Positions 43,976 to 51,555 of a DNA stretch of 60,795 bases are shown here, piece by piece (position 1 is the stretch's first letter; each line of letters begins with the position of its first letter). Made by a program: the position numbers and the translations under genes. Under the pieces are notes generated by a model. It saw only the letters and a list, made by a program, of their open reading frames with translations. It searched no databases and was not told the DNA's origin. The stretch comes from Sulfuritalea sp. (GTDB lineage: Bacteria > Pseudomonadota > Gammaproteobacteria > Burkholderiales > Rhodocyclaceae), in the NCBI GenBank assembly GCA_030680805.1, contig JAUXUK010000033.1, positions 1 to 60,795 of the forward strand. Reading direction: 5' to 3'.

Positions 43976-44527
43976 ATGGGACACCGCCTCTCCAAAATCT
44001 ACACCCGCACCGGCGACGCCGGCACCACCGGCCTCGGCGACGGGTCGCGCACGAGCAAGGATTCCGTCCGGGTCGCCGCGATGGGCGACGTGGACGAGCT
44101 CAACTCCCTGATCGGCGTGATTCTCTGCGAGGAACTGCCCGCCGATGTGCGAGAACTGTTCATCGGCATCCAGCACGACCTGTTCGATCTGGGCGGCGAA
44201 ATGTCGATCCCCGGCGCGGTGCTGCTGAAAGCCACGCAACCGGCCCGGCTGGAAGCCGCCATCGACCACTACAACGCCGATCTGGGACCGCTCAAGGAAT
44301 TCATCCTGCCGGGCGGTAGTCGCGCCGCGGCCTTGACCCATCTGGCGCGCACCGTCTGCCGCCGCGCCGAACGCGTTGCGGTCGCGCTGGCCGCCGAGGA
44401 GGCCGTGTCGGATGCCGGACGACAATACCTCAATCGCCTTTCCGATCTGCTGTTCGTCCTCGGCCGCTGGCTGAACAAGGCCGCAGGCGGCGGCGACGTG
44501 CTTTGGCAAAAGGGCAGGAACGCCTGA
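43976..44527 (+). CDS. PduO-type ATP:cob(I)alamin adenosyltransferase
   Basis: A 183-residue enzyme of the PduO/MMAB family, which makes adenosylcobalamin from ATP and cob(I)alamin. Conserved parts are KIYTRTGDAGTTGLGDGSR at the N-terminus (ATP binding), MGDVDELNSLIG, IQHDLFDLGGEM, FILPGGSRAAALTHLARTVCRRAER (contains the Arg-x-x-x-Arg helix) and YLNRLSDLLFVLGRWLN. Length is normal, so the gene is complete. AdoCbl could serve methylmalonyl-CoA mutase or other enzymes, none of which is in this window. The ATG at 43976 is used; the stop abuts the peptidase remnant. Confidence 0.94.
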   Translation: MGHRLSKIYTRTGDAGTTGLGDGSRTSKDSVRVAAMGDVDELNSLIGVILCEELPADVRELFIGIQHDLFDLGGEMSIPGAVLLKATQPARLEAAIDHYNADLGPLKEFILPGGSRAAALTHLARTVCRRAERVAVALAAEEAVSDAGRQYLNRLSDLLFVLGRWLNKAAGGGDVLWQKGRNA

Positions 44528-44758
44528 TCGCTGGCGGCGCCCGGCATCGTCCCCGGCGTATCCTGGAGCGACCATCTTTCCTTCCGGCGCGAGGGCTATC
44601 CCGCCATCATGGTGACGGATACCGCTTTCAACCGCTACCCGCAATACCACACCGCGCAGGACACGCCGGAAAAAATCGACTATGTGCGCATGGCGGAAGT
44701 GGTGGTGGGTCTGACAAAGGCAGTCGTCTTGCTCGCCAACGACGAAGGCGGCCTTTAG
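44528..44758 (+). pseudogene. M28-type peptidase C-terminal remnant
   Basis: The frame beginning directly after the adenosyltransferase stop encodes GVSWSDHLSFRREGYPAIMVTDTAF and RYPQYHTAQDTPEKIDYVRMAEVV. These are the final metal-site and C-terminal segment of M28 aminopeptidase-like proteins. No start codon or N-terminal domain is present, so about two thirds of a gene is missing. It marks a deletion next to the adenosyltransferase gene. Confidence 0.75.
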
Positions 44759-44774
44759 GGATTCGCTGAATAAG

Positions 44775-44846
44775 CCCGTCACACCGGCGAAGGCCGGTGT
44801 CCGGGTATTGGAATGCACTGGATTCCGGCTTTCGCCGGAATGACGG
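44775..44846. repeat. dispersed palindromic repeat, family E copy 1
   Basis: Inverted units CACCGGCGAAGGCCGGTG and ATTCCGGCTTTCGCCGGAAT joined by a short spacer. It is a widespread proteobacterial intergenic repeat; a related copy lies at 57484-57570. Confidence 0.8.
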
Positions 44847-44898
44847 ATTTGGACTTGTTCAGTATTTCCCTTAGCGGTGCGATGCGACGGCAAGCCGA

Positions 44899-45561
44899 TC
44901 AGCGAGGCGCGCGCTCCCGGCGCTGCCGCAGGACGTGGGCGCCCAACAGCAGCAAAGCGAGCAGGAAAAGGAGCGGCACTGCCTCCGCCCGCAGCAGATC
45001 CCGAGCGTCGGTTGCCTCCAGCACGCGATGGATGACGCTGCTGTAGAGGAAGGACTTGAGGCCGAAGCCAATCGCGGCGGCGGCGATGAATCGGCCGAGA
45101 GGCAGGTGCACGATGCCGGCACCGTAGTTCAGCACGGAATGGGGAAAGGCCGGCACCAGGCGCAGGGCGCACAGGGTAAGGAAATCGCTCTCGCTCGCAA
45201 GCAGGCGCCAGGCGCGATGTCGGCGCAGGCGCTCCTGCCGCGCTACCGTCAGCCGCCGCGCGAACCAGTAGGCCGCCAGCGCGCCGCCTGCCCCTCCCGC
45301 AGTCAGGATGAGAGTGGCGGCGGGCGGAGCGTAGAGGGGTGCGACCACCCACAGCAGAGTGGAGCCCGGCAGCGCAAGCATGAACAGCACCGTCTGGAGC
45401 AGGACCAGCGCCAGCGGCAGCCACCACTGCCCGGCATGGCCGCGCGCCCAGGCAAGCGTCTCGCGCCACTCGAACCACTCAAGAAAATGCGCCCCCAGCC
45501 CGAACGCAAGGAGCAGCGCCAGGAGCGCGACAGGCCAGTTTCCGCCGGGCGACAGCCTCAA
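44899..45561 (-). CDS. VTT/TMEM64-type membrane protein
   Basis: A 220-residue membrane protein with about six predicted helices, of the VTT (TVP38/TMEM64, DedA-like) superfamily. Conserved parts are LVLLQTVLFMLALPGSTLLWVVAPLYAPP, a middle glycine-rich re-entrant segment (TAGGAGGALAAYWFARR) and FLTLCALRLVPAFPHSVLNYGAGIVHLPLGRF. Relatives scramble or transport lipids such as undecaprenyl phosphate. It stands alone on the minus strand beside a dispersed repeat. The ATG at 45561 (MRLSPGGNW) gives full length. Confidence 0.85.
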   Translation of the reverse strand: MRLSPGGNWPVALLALLLAFGLGAHFLEWFEWRETLAWARGHAGQWWLPLALVLLQTVLFMLALPGSTLLWVVAPLYAPPAATLILTAGGAGGALAAYWFARRLTVARQERLRRHRAWRLLASESDFLTLCALRLVPAFPHSVLNYGAGIVHLPLGRFIAAAAIGFGLKSFLYSSVIHRVLEATDARDLLRAEAVPLLFLLALLLLGAHVLRQRRERAPR

Positions 45562-45903
45562 TGGTTCAGGCCTCCTTTAGCCTGTCGACAGCACGCCAGC
45601 CCGTCGAGAATGACCAAGCCTGTCGCGTTCAAGGAAAGGGAATAGCGGCACCTGCGGAGTATCTCCGAGCCTGGCAAGCGCAGTCAATGTGTGATTTCGT
45701 CCCGAGCGCCCCTGAGCAAGGGATCGAATCGCGCCATGATCGCTGCCTGCACGAGTTCATAGGGAACCGGCCACGATTCCCCATGACGCCGCCCCTCGGC
45801 CGGTAGCTCTTCACCGGACTCCGGCGCAGGGATTCCCCTTCCCCTCGGGGCGATCGGCATCGGGGTATGATTACACCAAAGACATAGGGCCAGCGGAGGC
45901 AGC
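45562..45903. other. intergenic region with one doubtful small ORF
   Basis: This gap of 342 bp has no clear gene. One minus-strand frame at 45684-45860 could encode a 58-residue protein-like peptide (ending YELVQAAIMARFDPLLRG and a few more residues), but it has no ribosome site. I treat it as unproven. The plus-strand ribosome site GGAGG for the next gene is at the right edge. Confidence 0.35.
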
Positions 45904-47217
45904 ATGGGCAAGCCAAACATGGGTTATCAGGACACGCTGCAAACCATCATCGATTTCCTGCCGGGCGGAATAACCATGTTCAACGCCGAGCAGCAGATGG
46001 TCGTGTGCAACCAGAACTTTCGCACCCTGCTTGAATTCCCCGATGCGCTTTTTGCCGACGGCCTGCCGACGCTGCGTGCCCTCGCCTTGTTCAATGCCGA
46101 GCGCGGAGAATACGGCGAGTACCAGGAGGGTGGCGCGCAAGCGATCGCCGACCAGGTCTGCGAGCGGGCGCGCACCATGCAGCCGCATGTGTTCGAGCGG
46201 CAGCGGCCGAACGGCACCACGCTCGAAATTCGCGGCGAACCCCTGCCCGGCGGCGGCTGGGTCAGCATCTACACCGACATCACCGATCGCAAGCGCCACG
46301 AGGAAGCGTTGCGCCGGGTGAAAGACATGATGAGCGCGGCCATCAATTTTTCCCCCACCTTCATCTGGGAGACCGACGCCGCGGGCAACTACACGCATTT
46401 GCAGGGCGTCGAACACATCCTCGGCTTCGCCGAGAAGGACCTGCTCGGGCAGCAACGCAGCGCCACCCTGTGTGGCGCCAAGCGCTGTGTCGGCTGCGAG
46501 GTGTCACAGCGAATGACGGCGCGGCAGCCGATCGACCGCCTGGTGATCGAAGCAACAGACCAGGCCGGCGCCTCGGTCTGGCTATCCACCAGCGCGCAGC
46601 CGGTATTCGATCAAGCCGGATCCTATATGGGCTATCGCGGCGTGGATGTCGATGTCACCGAAATCACGTTGGCACGCCAGGCGCTGGAACAAATCGCCCT
46701 GCATGACACGCTCACCGGTCTCGCCAACCGGCGCAAGTTCCAGGATCGCTACGAACTCGAAAGGCAGCGCCAGGCGCGCCTCGGCCTGCCGCTCACGCTG
46801 GTGATGGTGGACATCGATCACTTCAAGCGGGTCAATGACACCTGGGGCCACATCGTCGGCGATGTCTGCCTCAAGGCCGTCGCCAAGGTGCTTGCCGGCA
46901 ATCTGCGCACCATCGACCTGGTGGCGCGCTTCGGCGGCGAGGAGTTCCTGATCCTGCTGTCGGACGCCAACCTCAAGGAAGGCACACTGGTGGCGGAGAA
47001 GCTGCGTCGCGCGCTGGAAGGCACGGTGATCGAAACAGGACTGGCGGCTCAGCCGGCGCTGCGGATAACCGCCAGCTTCGGCTTGACGACACTGCTGCCG
47101 TCAGAAGACTTGTCCCTCGAGGCCGTCATCGAGCGCGCTGATGGCGCCGTGTATGCGGCCAAGCACGGCGGACGCAACCGGGTTTGTTCCGCTGAAAGCG
47201 CCGTACCGACGGTCTAG
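45904..47217 (+). CDS. PAS-PAS-GGDEF diguanylate cyclase
   Basis: A 437-residue soluble signalling enzyme. A first PAS-like domain (residues about 8-130; LPGGITMFNAEQQMVVCNQNF) and a second (about 135-265; AINFSPTFIWETDAAGNYTHLQGVEHILGF) precede a GGDEF domain with ARFGGEEFLI (GGEEF catalytic motif), HDTLTGLANRRKF and VDIDHFKRVND. It is likely to make c-di-GMP. The second PAS/PAC contains two Cys pairs (TLCGAKRCVGCEV) that could bind metal or a cofactor. No EAL domain or membrane helix. GGAGG precedes ATG 45904. Confidence 0.92.
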   Translation: MGKPNMGYQDTLQTIIDFLPGGITMFNAEQQMVVCNQNFRTLLEFPDALFADGLPTLRALALFNAERGEYGEYQEGGAQAIADQVCERARTMQPHVFERQRPNGTTLEIRGEPLPGGGWVSIYTDITDRKRHEEALRRVKDMMSAAINFSPTFIWETDAAGNYTHLQGVEHILGFAEKDLLGQQRSATLCGAKRCVGCEVSQRMTARQPIDRLVIEATDQAGASVWLSTSAQPVFDQAGSYMGYRGVDVDVTEITLARQALEQIALHDTLTGLANRRKFQDRYELERQRQARLGLPLTLVMVDIDHFKRVNDTWGHIVGDVCLKAVAKVLAGNLRTIDLVARFGGEEFLILLSDANLKEGTLVAEKLRRALEGTVIETGLAAQPALRITASFGLTTLLPSEDLSLEAVIERADGAVYAAKHGGRNRVCSAESAVPTV

Positions 47218-47316
47218 TTTTTTGCCGTTTGCACGACAGAAGTCCGAACGAGTCGCCCGACCGCACGGAACCTAAAACCTACTTTTTCAGTATGGTTTTA
47301 AGTTTATGATTTATAA

Positions 47317-47330
47317 CTGATTTACATCAA
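47317..47330 (+). promoter_or_regulatory. FNR/CRP-type box, class II position
   Basis: CTGATTTACATCAA is one mismatch from the FNR consensus TTGAT-N4-ATCAA. A -10-like CACAAT at 47353-47358 lies where a class II promoter requires, giving a predicted start near 47365. The transcript would then begin after the ATG at 47357, so the gene should start at 47390. Confidence 0.6.
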
Positions 47331-47389
47331 TTTCCGGCTCGCGACCGGGGAGCACAATGGCGCTGTCTCGACCAACCGGAAACCAAGCC

Positions 47390-47641
47390 ATGCACGTTCA
47401 TCTCTCTCCCGATTCGATCTATCCCTTCGACGCTCGCGGCATTGCCAAGCGTTTTCGCCACGCCGCCATCTTTGGTGCGCTGGATGCGCTGCGCGCCGGC
47501 GAAACCATGCGTTTCGTCAATGACCATGATCCCCTGCCGCTGCTCGACCAGCTCGTGCAGCGCTATGGCGAGGCGGTGGAAATCACGTATCGCCAGCGCG
47601 AACCCGGCAACATCGTGATCGACTTCATCAAGAAGCAGTAA
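47390..47641 (+). CDS. DUF2249 domain protein
   Basis: An 83-residue SirA-like/DUF2249 protein (MHVHLSPDSIYPFDARGIAKRF, ALDALRAGETMRFVNDHDPLPLLDQLVQRYG, PGNIVIDFIKK). The histidine of the NDHDP segment is characteristic of the group, whose members accompany denitrification, nitric-oxide and metal-repair genes. ATG 47390 with GGAAA upstream is preferred because of the FNR box and predicted transcript start; ATG 47357 is an alternative. Its stop overlaps the FmdE-like start by one base, so both form an operon. Confidence 0.83.
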   Translation: MHVHLSPDSIYPFDARGIAKRFRHAAIFGALDALRAGETMRFVNDHDPLPLLDQLVQRYGEAVEITYRQREPGNIVIDFIKKQ

Positions 47642-48255
47642 TGCAGACGCCGGGCTTCTACGATCAGGTGCGCCGCCTGACCGTATACGACCCGCTGGCC
47701 GAATTTCTCGGCGCGGTCGAAAATGGCCGCATCGAGTATCGCTACATCGACGCGGTCAAGCTGGCCGGCCACTCCTGCCCGACGGTGGCCGCCGCCTACT
47801 GGATGACGCTGAAGGCGCTGGCCGCCTTGTATCCCGATTCACTGCCGCAACGCGGCGGGATACGCGTCGAGTTTCGCCAGGACCGGTTGTCGGGCGTCAC
47901 CGGGGTAATCGCCAATGTCGTCGCCATGCTCACCGGCGCCACGCATGACACAGGCTTCAAGGGCATCGGCGGTCGTTTCGACCGGCGCCAGCTGCTGTAT
48001 TTTTCCGCTGATGTCGCCGAGGAGATCCGTTTCACGCGGATCGACAACGGCCAGGCGGTCGATGTCGCCGCACGCATGCAAAGCGTCCCCTTCGCGCCGC
48101 GGACGCCCGAGTTGATGCAGAAGTGCCTTGAGGGCAGCGCCACGCCACAGGAAATATCGGAATTCCGCGAGAACTGGCAAGCGCGGGTACGAGCGCTATT
48201 GCTCGACCACGGCGACGATCCTCAGGTGTTTCTGGTGAGCCGGCTGCCGAAATAG
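47641..48255 (+). CDS. FmdE-family protein
   Basis: A 204-residue protein with the FmdE (formylmethanofuran dehydrogenase subunit E-like) fold. The recognisable part is VKLAGHSCPTVAAAYWMTLKALAALYP, with the CxxxH-like GHSCP metal site, then IRVEFRQDRLSGVTGVIANVVAMLTGATHDTGFKGIGGRF. In bacteria such proteins occur with denitrification genes and have no proven methanogenic role. It is translationally coupled to the DUF2249 gene and shares its FNR-type promoter, suggesting a role under low oxygen, perhaps in metal-cofactor handling or nitrogen-oxide metabolism. Confidence 0.86.
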   Translation: MQTPGFYDQVRRLTVYDPLAEFLGAVENGRIEYRYIDAVKLAGHSCPTVAAAYWMTLKALAALYPDSLPQRGGIRVEFRQDRLSGVTGVIANVVAMLTGATHDTGFKGIGGRFDRRQLLYFSADVAEEIRFTRIDNGQAVDVAARMQSVPFAPRTPELMQKCLEGSATPQEISEFRENWQARVRALLLDHGDDPQVFLVSRLPK

Positions 48256-48256
48256 A

Positions 48257-48320
48257 AATAAGTCGGCTCTTGCCGGCCCGCGAAGCGAAATCCCCGGCAG
48301 ACAGAGTCCGACACGGCGAT
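48257..48320. repeat. palindromic element, family B, intergenic copy
   Basis: Contains AAGTCGGCTCTTGCCGGCC, GCGAAGCGAAATCCCCGGC and GACAGAGTCCGACACGGCGAT. It lies between the convergent FmdE-like and cNMP-binding genes and could serve as a bidirectional hairpin terminator. Confidence 0.85.
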
Positions 48321-48322
48321 TC

Positions 48323-48853
48323 CTACCGAATTCGCGAGCGCCGCGCTTCCATGCAATCCAGCAGCTGCGCGCTGACACTGCGCAGGCGTTGATTGAGCAG
48401 CATCAGCAATTCCATCATCAGCTTGACGCCGATGCGCGGTTCTTCGGCAATGATGCGCGACAGGCTTTCGCGATCGAGCACGGCGATTTCGACCGTGTCG
48501 AGCGCGACGCAGCTGGCAAAGCGCGGCGCGCCATCGATCAGCGACATCTCGCCCAGCGTCTTGCCGGGACCCGCGGTGCCCATGATCTGCGCCGACCCGC
48601 GGACGTCCTTCTTGACGATCTCGACGCTGCCATCGAGCAGCAGCAGCATGAAATCGCCGTCATCGCCTTCGCGGATGATTTCGGTGCCCAGCGGCGCGCG
48701 ATAGCAGCGCATGTAGCGAGCCAAACCTTCCAGCTCGTCGGGATCGAAATCCTCGAACAACTGGATGACTTCGATGATCTCGCGGATGCGGCCTACAAAC
48801 GGCACGGCATCACCGAGAAACTCGACATTCGGGATATGGTCGATCGAACTCAT
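48323..48853 (-). CDS. cyclic-nucleotide-binding domain protein
   Basis: A 176-residue protein with a Crp-type sensor domain (YRAPLGTEIIREGDDGDFMLLLLDGSVEIVKKD; GKTLGEMSLIDGAPRFASCVALDTVEIAVLDRESL). There is no C-terminal helix-turn-helix, so it is not a classical DNA-binding regulator. The phosphate-binding segment PGKTLGEMSLIDGAPRFAS is conserved enough for cAMP or c-di-GMP binding to be possible. ATG 48853 overlaps the UbiA stop (ATGA), so it is the last gene of the GT39-UbiA-cNMP unit. Confidence 0.88.
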   Translation of the reverse strand: MSSIDHIPNVEFLGDAVPFVGRIREIIEVIQLFEDFDPDELEGLARYMRCYRAPLGTEIIREGDDGDFMLLLLDGSVEIVKKDVRGSAQIMGTAGPGKTLGEMSLIDGAPRFASCVALDTVEIAVLDRESLSRIIAEEPRIGVKLMMELLMLLNQRLRSVSAQLLDCMEARRSRIR

Positions 48854-49848
48854 GGCCTTGGCATTATAGCCCCGCCCAACAGCAGGAGAACCAGCAGCAG
48901 CCAGCCGGCTGTCGCCGCCAGAAGGTGGGGGTCGGTCAGCAGTTCCTGCGCCGGATCGCCGCCGCCGCCATGCCGATGCAGGCGCCACAGGTAACGCAAC
49001 ATGCCGTAGAGCACGAAGGGCACGGTCGCGATCAGGCCGCGCGTGCCGTGCAGGGCCACGGTCTCCGCGCTGACCGTATAGAGCGCGTAGGAAATCACCG
49101 TGCCGGCGGCGGCAATGCCGATGAACTGGTCGAGCATGGGCGCCGTGTAGTGTTCCAGCACGCGACGATGGCCGGCGCTGTCGGCCAGCAGAGCATTGAG
49201 TTCGGCGCGACGCTTGGCGAAGCCGAGGAACAGCGTGAGCATCAGGCCGCACAGCAGCAGCCATTGCGACGGCGCGATACCGAGCCCGAGCGTGCCGGCG
49301 AGGATGCGCAGCATGAAGCCGGAAGCAATGATGAACACATCGAGAATCACGACGTGCTTGAGGCCGAAGCTGTAGCCCACGTTGAGCGCGACATAGGCCG
49401 CGAAAACCCACGGCGCCGACCCGGCGAACTGCCAGGCGACGGTGCCGCCCGCAAGCAGGCACAGCGCGGCCAGCGTCAGAGCGGCGGGGCCGCTCACCGT
49501 GCCCGCGGCCAATGGCCGGCTCTTCTTCCGCGGATGCAGCCGGTCCTGCTCGCGGTCGATCAGGTCGTTCATGACATACACGGCGGAGGCCAGCAGGCAG
49601 AAGGCAGCGAAGGCCGCCAGCGCCTGACCGAGCTTGACCGGATCGGTCCAGGCGTGGCCGAACAGCAGTCCGACGAAAACGAAGCCGTTCTTGAGCCACT
49701 GGTGGGGGCGCAGCAAACGGAGATAGGCTCGCCACCCCCCGGCCCCCGCCCCGGCGGGGGTGACGGAGGTTCGTCCGCTAGCGCGGACTCCATTATCTTG
49801 GCTTGCCCCGTCTTGGGGCGGCCCTTCGTCGGGGCTCATCGACGGCAT
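48850..49848 (-). CDS. UbiA-family prenyltransferase (decaprenyl-phosphate phosphoribosyltransferase-like)
   Basis: A 332-residue membrane protein with about eight helices. UbiA signatures are LLRPHQWLKNGFVFVGLLFGH, YVMNDLIDREQDRLHPRKKSRPLAAG (the Asp-rich NDxxDxxxD site) and YSFGLKHVVILDVFIIASGFMLR (second Asp site). It resembles decaprenyl-phosphate phosphoribosyltransferases that make DPPR for arabinose-type glycans. The N-terminal 37 residues or so are low-complexity and encoded within a repeat of family F, so the true conserved protein begins near residue 38. ATG 49848 has GGGGGA upstream and overlaps the GT39 stop. The two neighbours suggest lipid-linked pentose/glycan synthesis. Confidence 0.83.
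   Translation of the reverse strand: MPSMSPDEGPPQDGASQDNGVRASGRTSVTPAGAGAGGWRAYLRLLRPHQWLKNGFVFVGLLFGHAWTDPVKLGQALAAFAAFCLLASAVYVMNDLIDREQDRLHPRKKSRPLAAGTVSGPAALTLAALCLLAGGTVAWQFAGSAPWVFAAYVALNVGYSFGLKHVVILDVFIIASGFMLRILAGTLGLGIAPSQWLLLCGLMLTLFLGFAKRRAELNALLADSAGHRRVLEHYTAPMLDQFIGIAAAGTVISYALYTVSAETVALHGTRGLIATVPFVLYGMLRYLWRLHRHGGGGDPAQELLTDPHLLAATAGWLLLVLLLLGGAIMPRP
49725..49835. repeat. GC-rich palindromic repeat, family F copy 2
   Basis: Contains GCCCCCGCCCCGGCGGGGGTGACGGAGGTTCGTCCGCT-like units and GCCCCGTCTTGGGGCGGCCC, matching the order found at 5595-5703. It overlaps the N-terminal coding region of the UbiA-type gene. Confidence 0.65.
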
Positions 49849-51368
49849 GCTTCCCCCGGAAAATATCTATCGCACATGTAGCAGGCGGTTTGCGGCAACC
49901 AGGCCGGAACCGCATAGTACTTCTGCCGGACGCCGGCGAGCACGCCATCGCGGTAGGCCGGGTAGTCGAAGCCCTCGCCCTTGACCCGCCAGAAGCGTGC
50001 ACCGCGCACCTCGAAGCTGTCTGCGCTGACCTCGCGGAAGTACTTGCGGTAGTCGTCGAGCTTCGGCTGGGACTTCCTCAGGACCAGGATGTTGCGCCCC
50101 GCCAGCGCGCGAAAATCGGTCACCAGATCGTCGTGGCGGGCATGGCTCGACCCCTCGCCGAAGACCATCACGTACTGGCGCAGGTTGTAGCCCAGAGTCA
50201 CGGCATTCGAATAGCCGTCCATCGCCAGCACCCAGTCTTTTCGGTAAGGCTGAAGCTCCTTTGCCAGCGCCTGATGTTCGAACGTCAGCACGATGCCGTC
50301 GTACAGCCGGGTTTTCTGCCAGGTTTCCAGCGGCAGACGGGAGGCGATCAGGATGCCGGCGATGTGCAGCGTGGCAAAGCCGGCGAAGAACAGGCCGAGG
50401 CGGCGCAGGCTGACGGGGTTCAGGCGCAGAGCCAGCCAGATCAGGGTGAAGGGCACGAAGGAGAGCACCCAGTGCAGGCCGATCTGCTTGACCAGCGAAA
50501 GGACGGCGAACAGCAGGAAGGGCAGCCAGGCGAGGGTGCCCAGTGCCGCCAATGAAAAGTTCCCAAAGGGACGCACCGCGCTGGCGCTGGTGGAGCGGCG
50601 ATCCGCGCGCTCCCGCCACGCCAGCCACAGTACCGGCGGCCCCAGCACATACACCAGCGTCAGCGCATACAGCAGCGGCGTCTTCAACGACCAGCCGGCA
50701 TCGCCATGACGATTGACGAAGTTGAACATGTAGTTCGGCCAGCAGTTGCCGCTGTTCCACCATGCCATCAGGGCCAAGGCCGGCAGGGTGCAGGCATAGG
50801 CGATGGCCAGCCCGGCAAGCGCACCGGGTTTGCGTCGGCGCAGCACATCCACCAGATAGGCAAAACCGAGAATCGCCGCGAAGTACTTGGAGAGCACCGC
50901 ACCCGCCAGCATCAGGCCGGCGACCAGGTACCAGCGCGGCGAATCGTCGCGGGAGGCGCGTATCCAGGCCAGACCGGAAAGCACGCTGAAATAGATCAGC
51001 GGTACGTCGGTGGTAATGAAGACGTTCCAGACATTCACCGGCGCCAGCAGCACCAGCGCGGCCGTCCACAGCCGGCGCTCTTCGCCGACCCCGGTCACCA
51101 GTCGCGGCAGCGCCCAATACACCACCACGGCAAGCACCGCCGGCTGCAGGATGACCGGCAGGCGCAGCCACCACTCCGCGTCGCCCGCCACCATCAGCGC
51201 TGAAAGTAACCAGCCGATCATCGGCGGATGGTCGTAGAAGCCCCAGTCCGGCTTCCAGCCCCACCAGATGAAGTAGGCCTCGTCGCCGGTGATCGGAAAG
51301 GCCGCGGCCAGCCAGAAGCGGAAGACCAGCGTGACGACCAGCAGCGCGGCAAACAGGCGGCCGGTCAT
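49836..51368 (-). CDS. GT39/ArnT-like membrane glycosyltransferase
   Basis: A 510-residue integral membrane protein with about 11 helices, of the PMT/ArnT family. The catalytic first loop contains FPITGDEAYFIWWG (Asp-Glu) and YDHPPMIGWL. The loop VFITTDVPLIYFS and the segment LSKYFAAILGF are typical. The C-terminal soluble part (about residues 360-510) is less conserved. It transfers a sugar from a polyprenyl-phosphate donor to lipid or protein acceptors in the periplasm. Next to a decaprenyl-phosphate phosphoribosyltransferase-like UbiA, an arabinose or ribose donor is plausible. The ATG at 51368 begins MTGRLFAALL. Confidence 0.88.
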   Translation of the reverse strand: MTGRLFAALLVVTLVFRFWLAAAFPITGDEAYFIWWGWKPDWGFYDHPPMIGWLLSALMVAGDAEWWLRLPVILQPAVLAVVVYWALPRLVTGVGEERRLWTAALVLLAPVNVWNVFITTDVPLIYFSVLSGLAWIRASRDDSPRWYLVAGLMLAGAVLSKYFAAILGFAYLVDVLRRRKPGALAGLAIAYACTLPALALMAWWNSGNCWPNYMFNFVNRHGDAGWSLKTPLLYALTLVYVLGPPVLWLAWRERADRRSTSASAVRPFGNFSLAALGTLAWLPFLLFAVLSLVKQIGLHWVLSFVPFTLIWLALRLNPVSLRRLGLFFAGFATLHIAGILIASRLPLETWQKTRLYDGIVLTFEHQALAKELQPYRKDWVLAMDGYSNAVTLGYNLRQYVMVFGEGSSHARHDDLVTDFRALAGRNILVLRKSQPKLDDYRKYFREVSADSFEVRGARFWRVKGEGFDYPAYRDGVLAGVRQKYYAVPAWLPQTACYMCDRYFPGEACRR

Positions 51369-51399
51369 GTGGGATTACCGATACCAGACCCAAAGGCAT

Positions 51400-51510
51400 C
51401 ACCGCAGAGGCGCAGAGGCGCGGAGAAAGACCACGCAGAGGAAAGCAAGGCCAGCGGGAATTCTTGATCTTCTCTGCGAATCCTCTGCGCCTCTGCGCCT
51501 CTGCGGTGAG
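51400..51510. repeat. GC-rich inverted repeat, family A copy 4
   Basis: Arms ACCGCAGAGGCGCAGAGGCG and CGCCTCTGCGCCTCTGCGGT surround a loop of about 70 bases. It lies between aroG and the GT39 gene on the minus strand. Confidence 0.9.
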
Positions 51511-51555
51511 ATTTCGCCTTTTTCCTCACGACTTGCAAAGACGCGCGAAGCTCGC

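Noticed and set aside
51389..51520. Short open frames of the EARRKTTQRKA type at family A repeats
   Set aside because: These are translations of the palindromic repeat itself; the same peptide-like strings appear at each copy.
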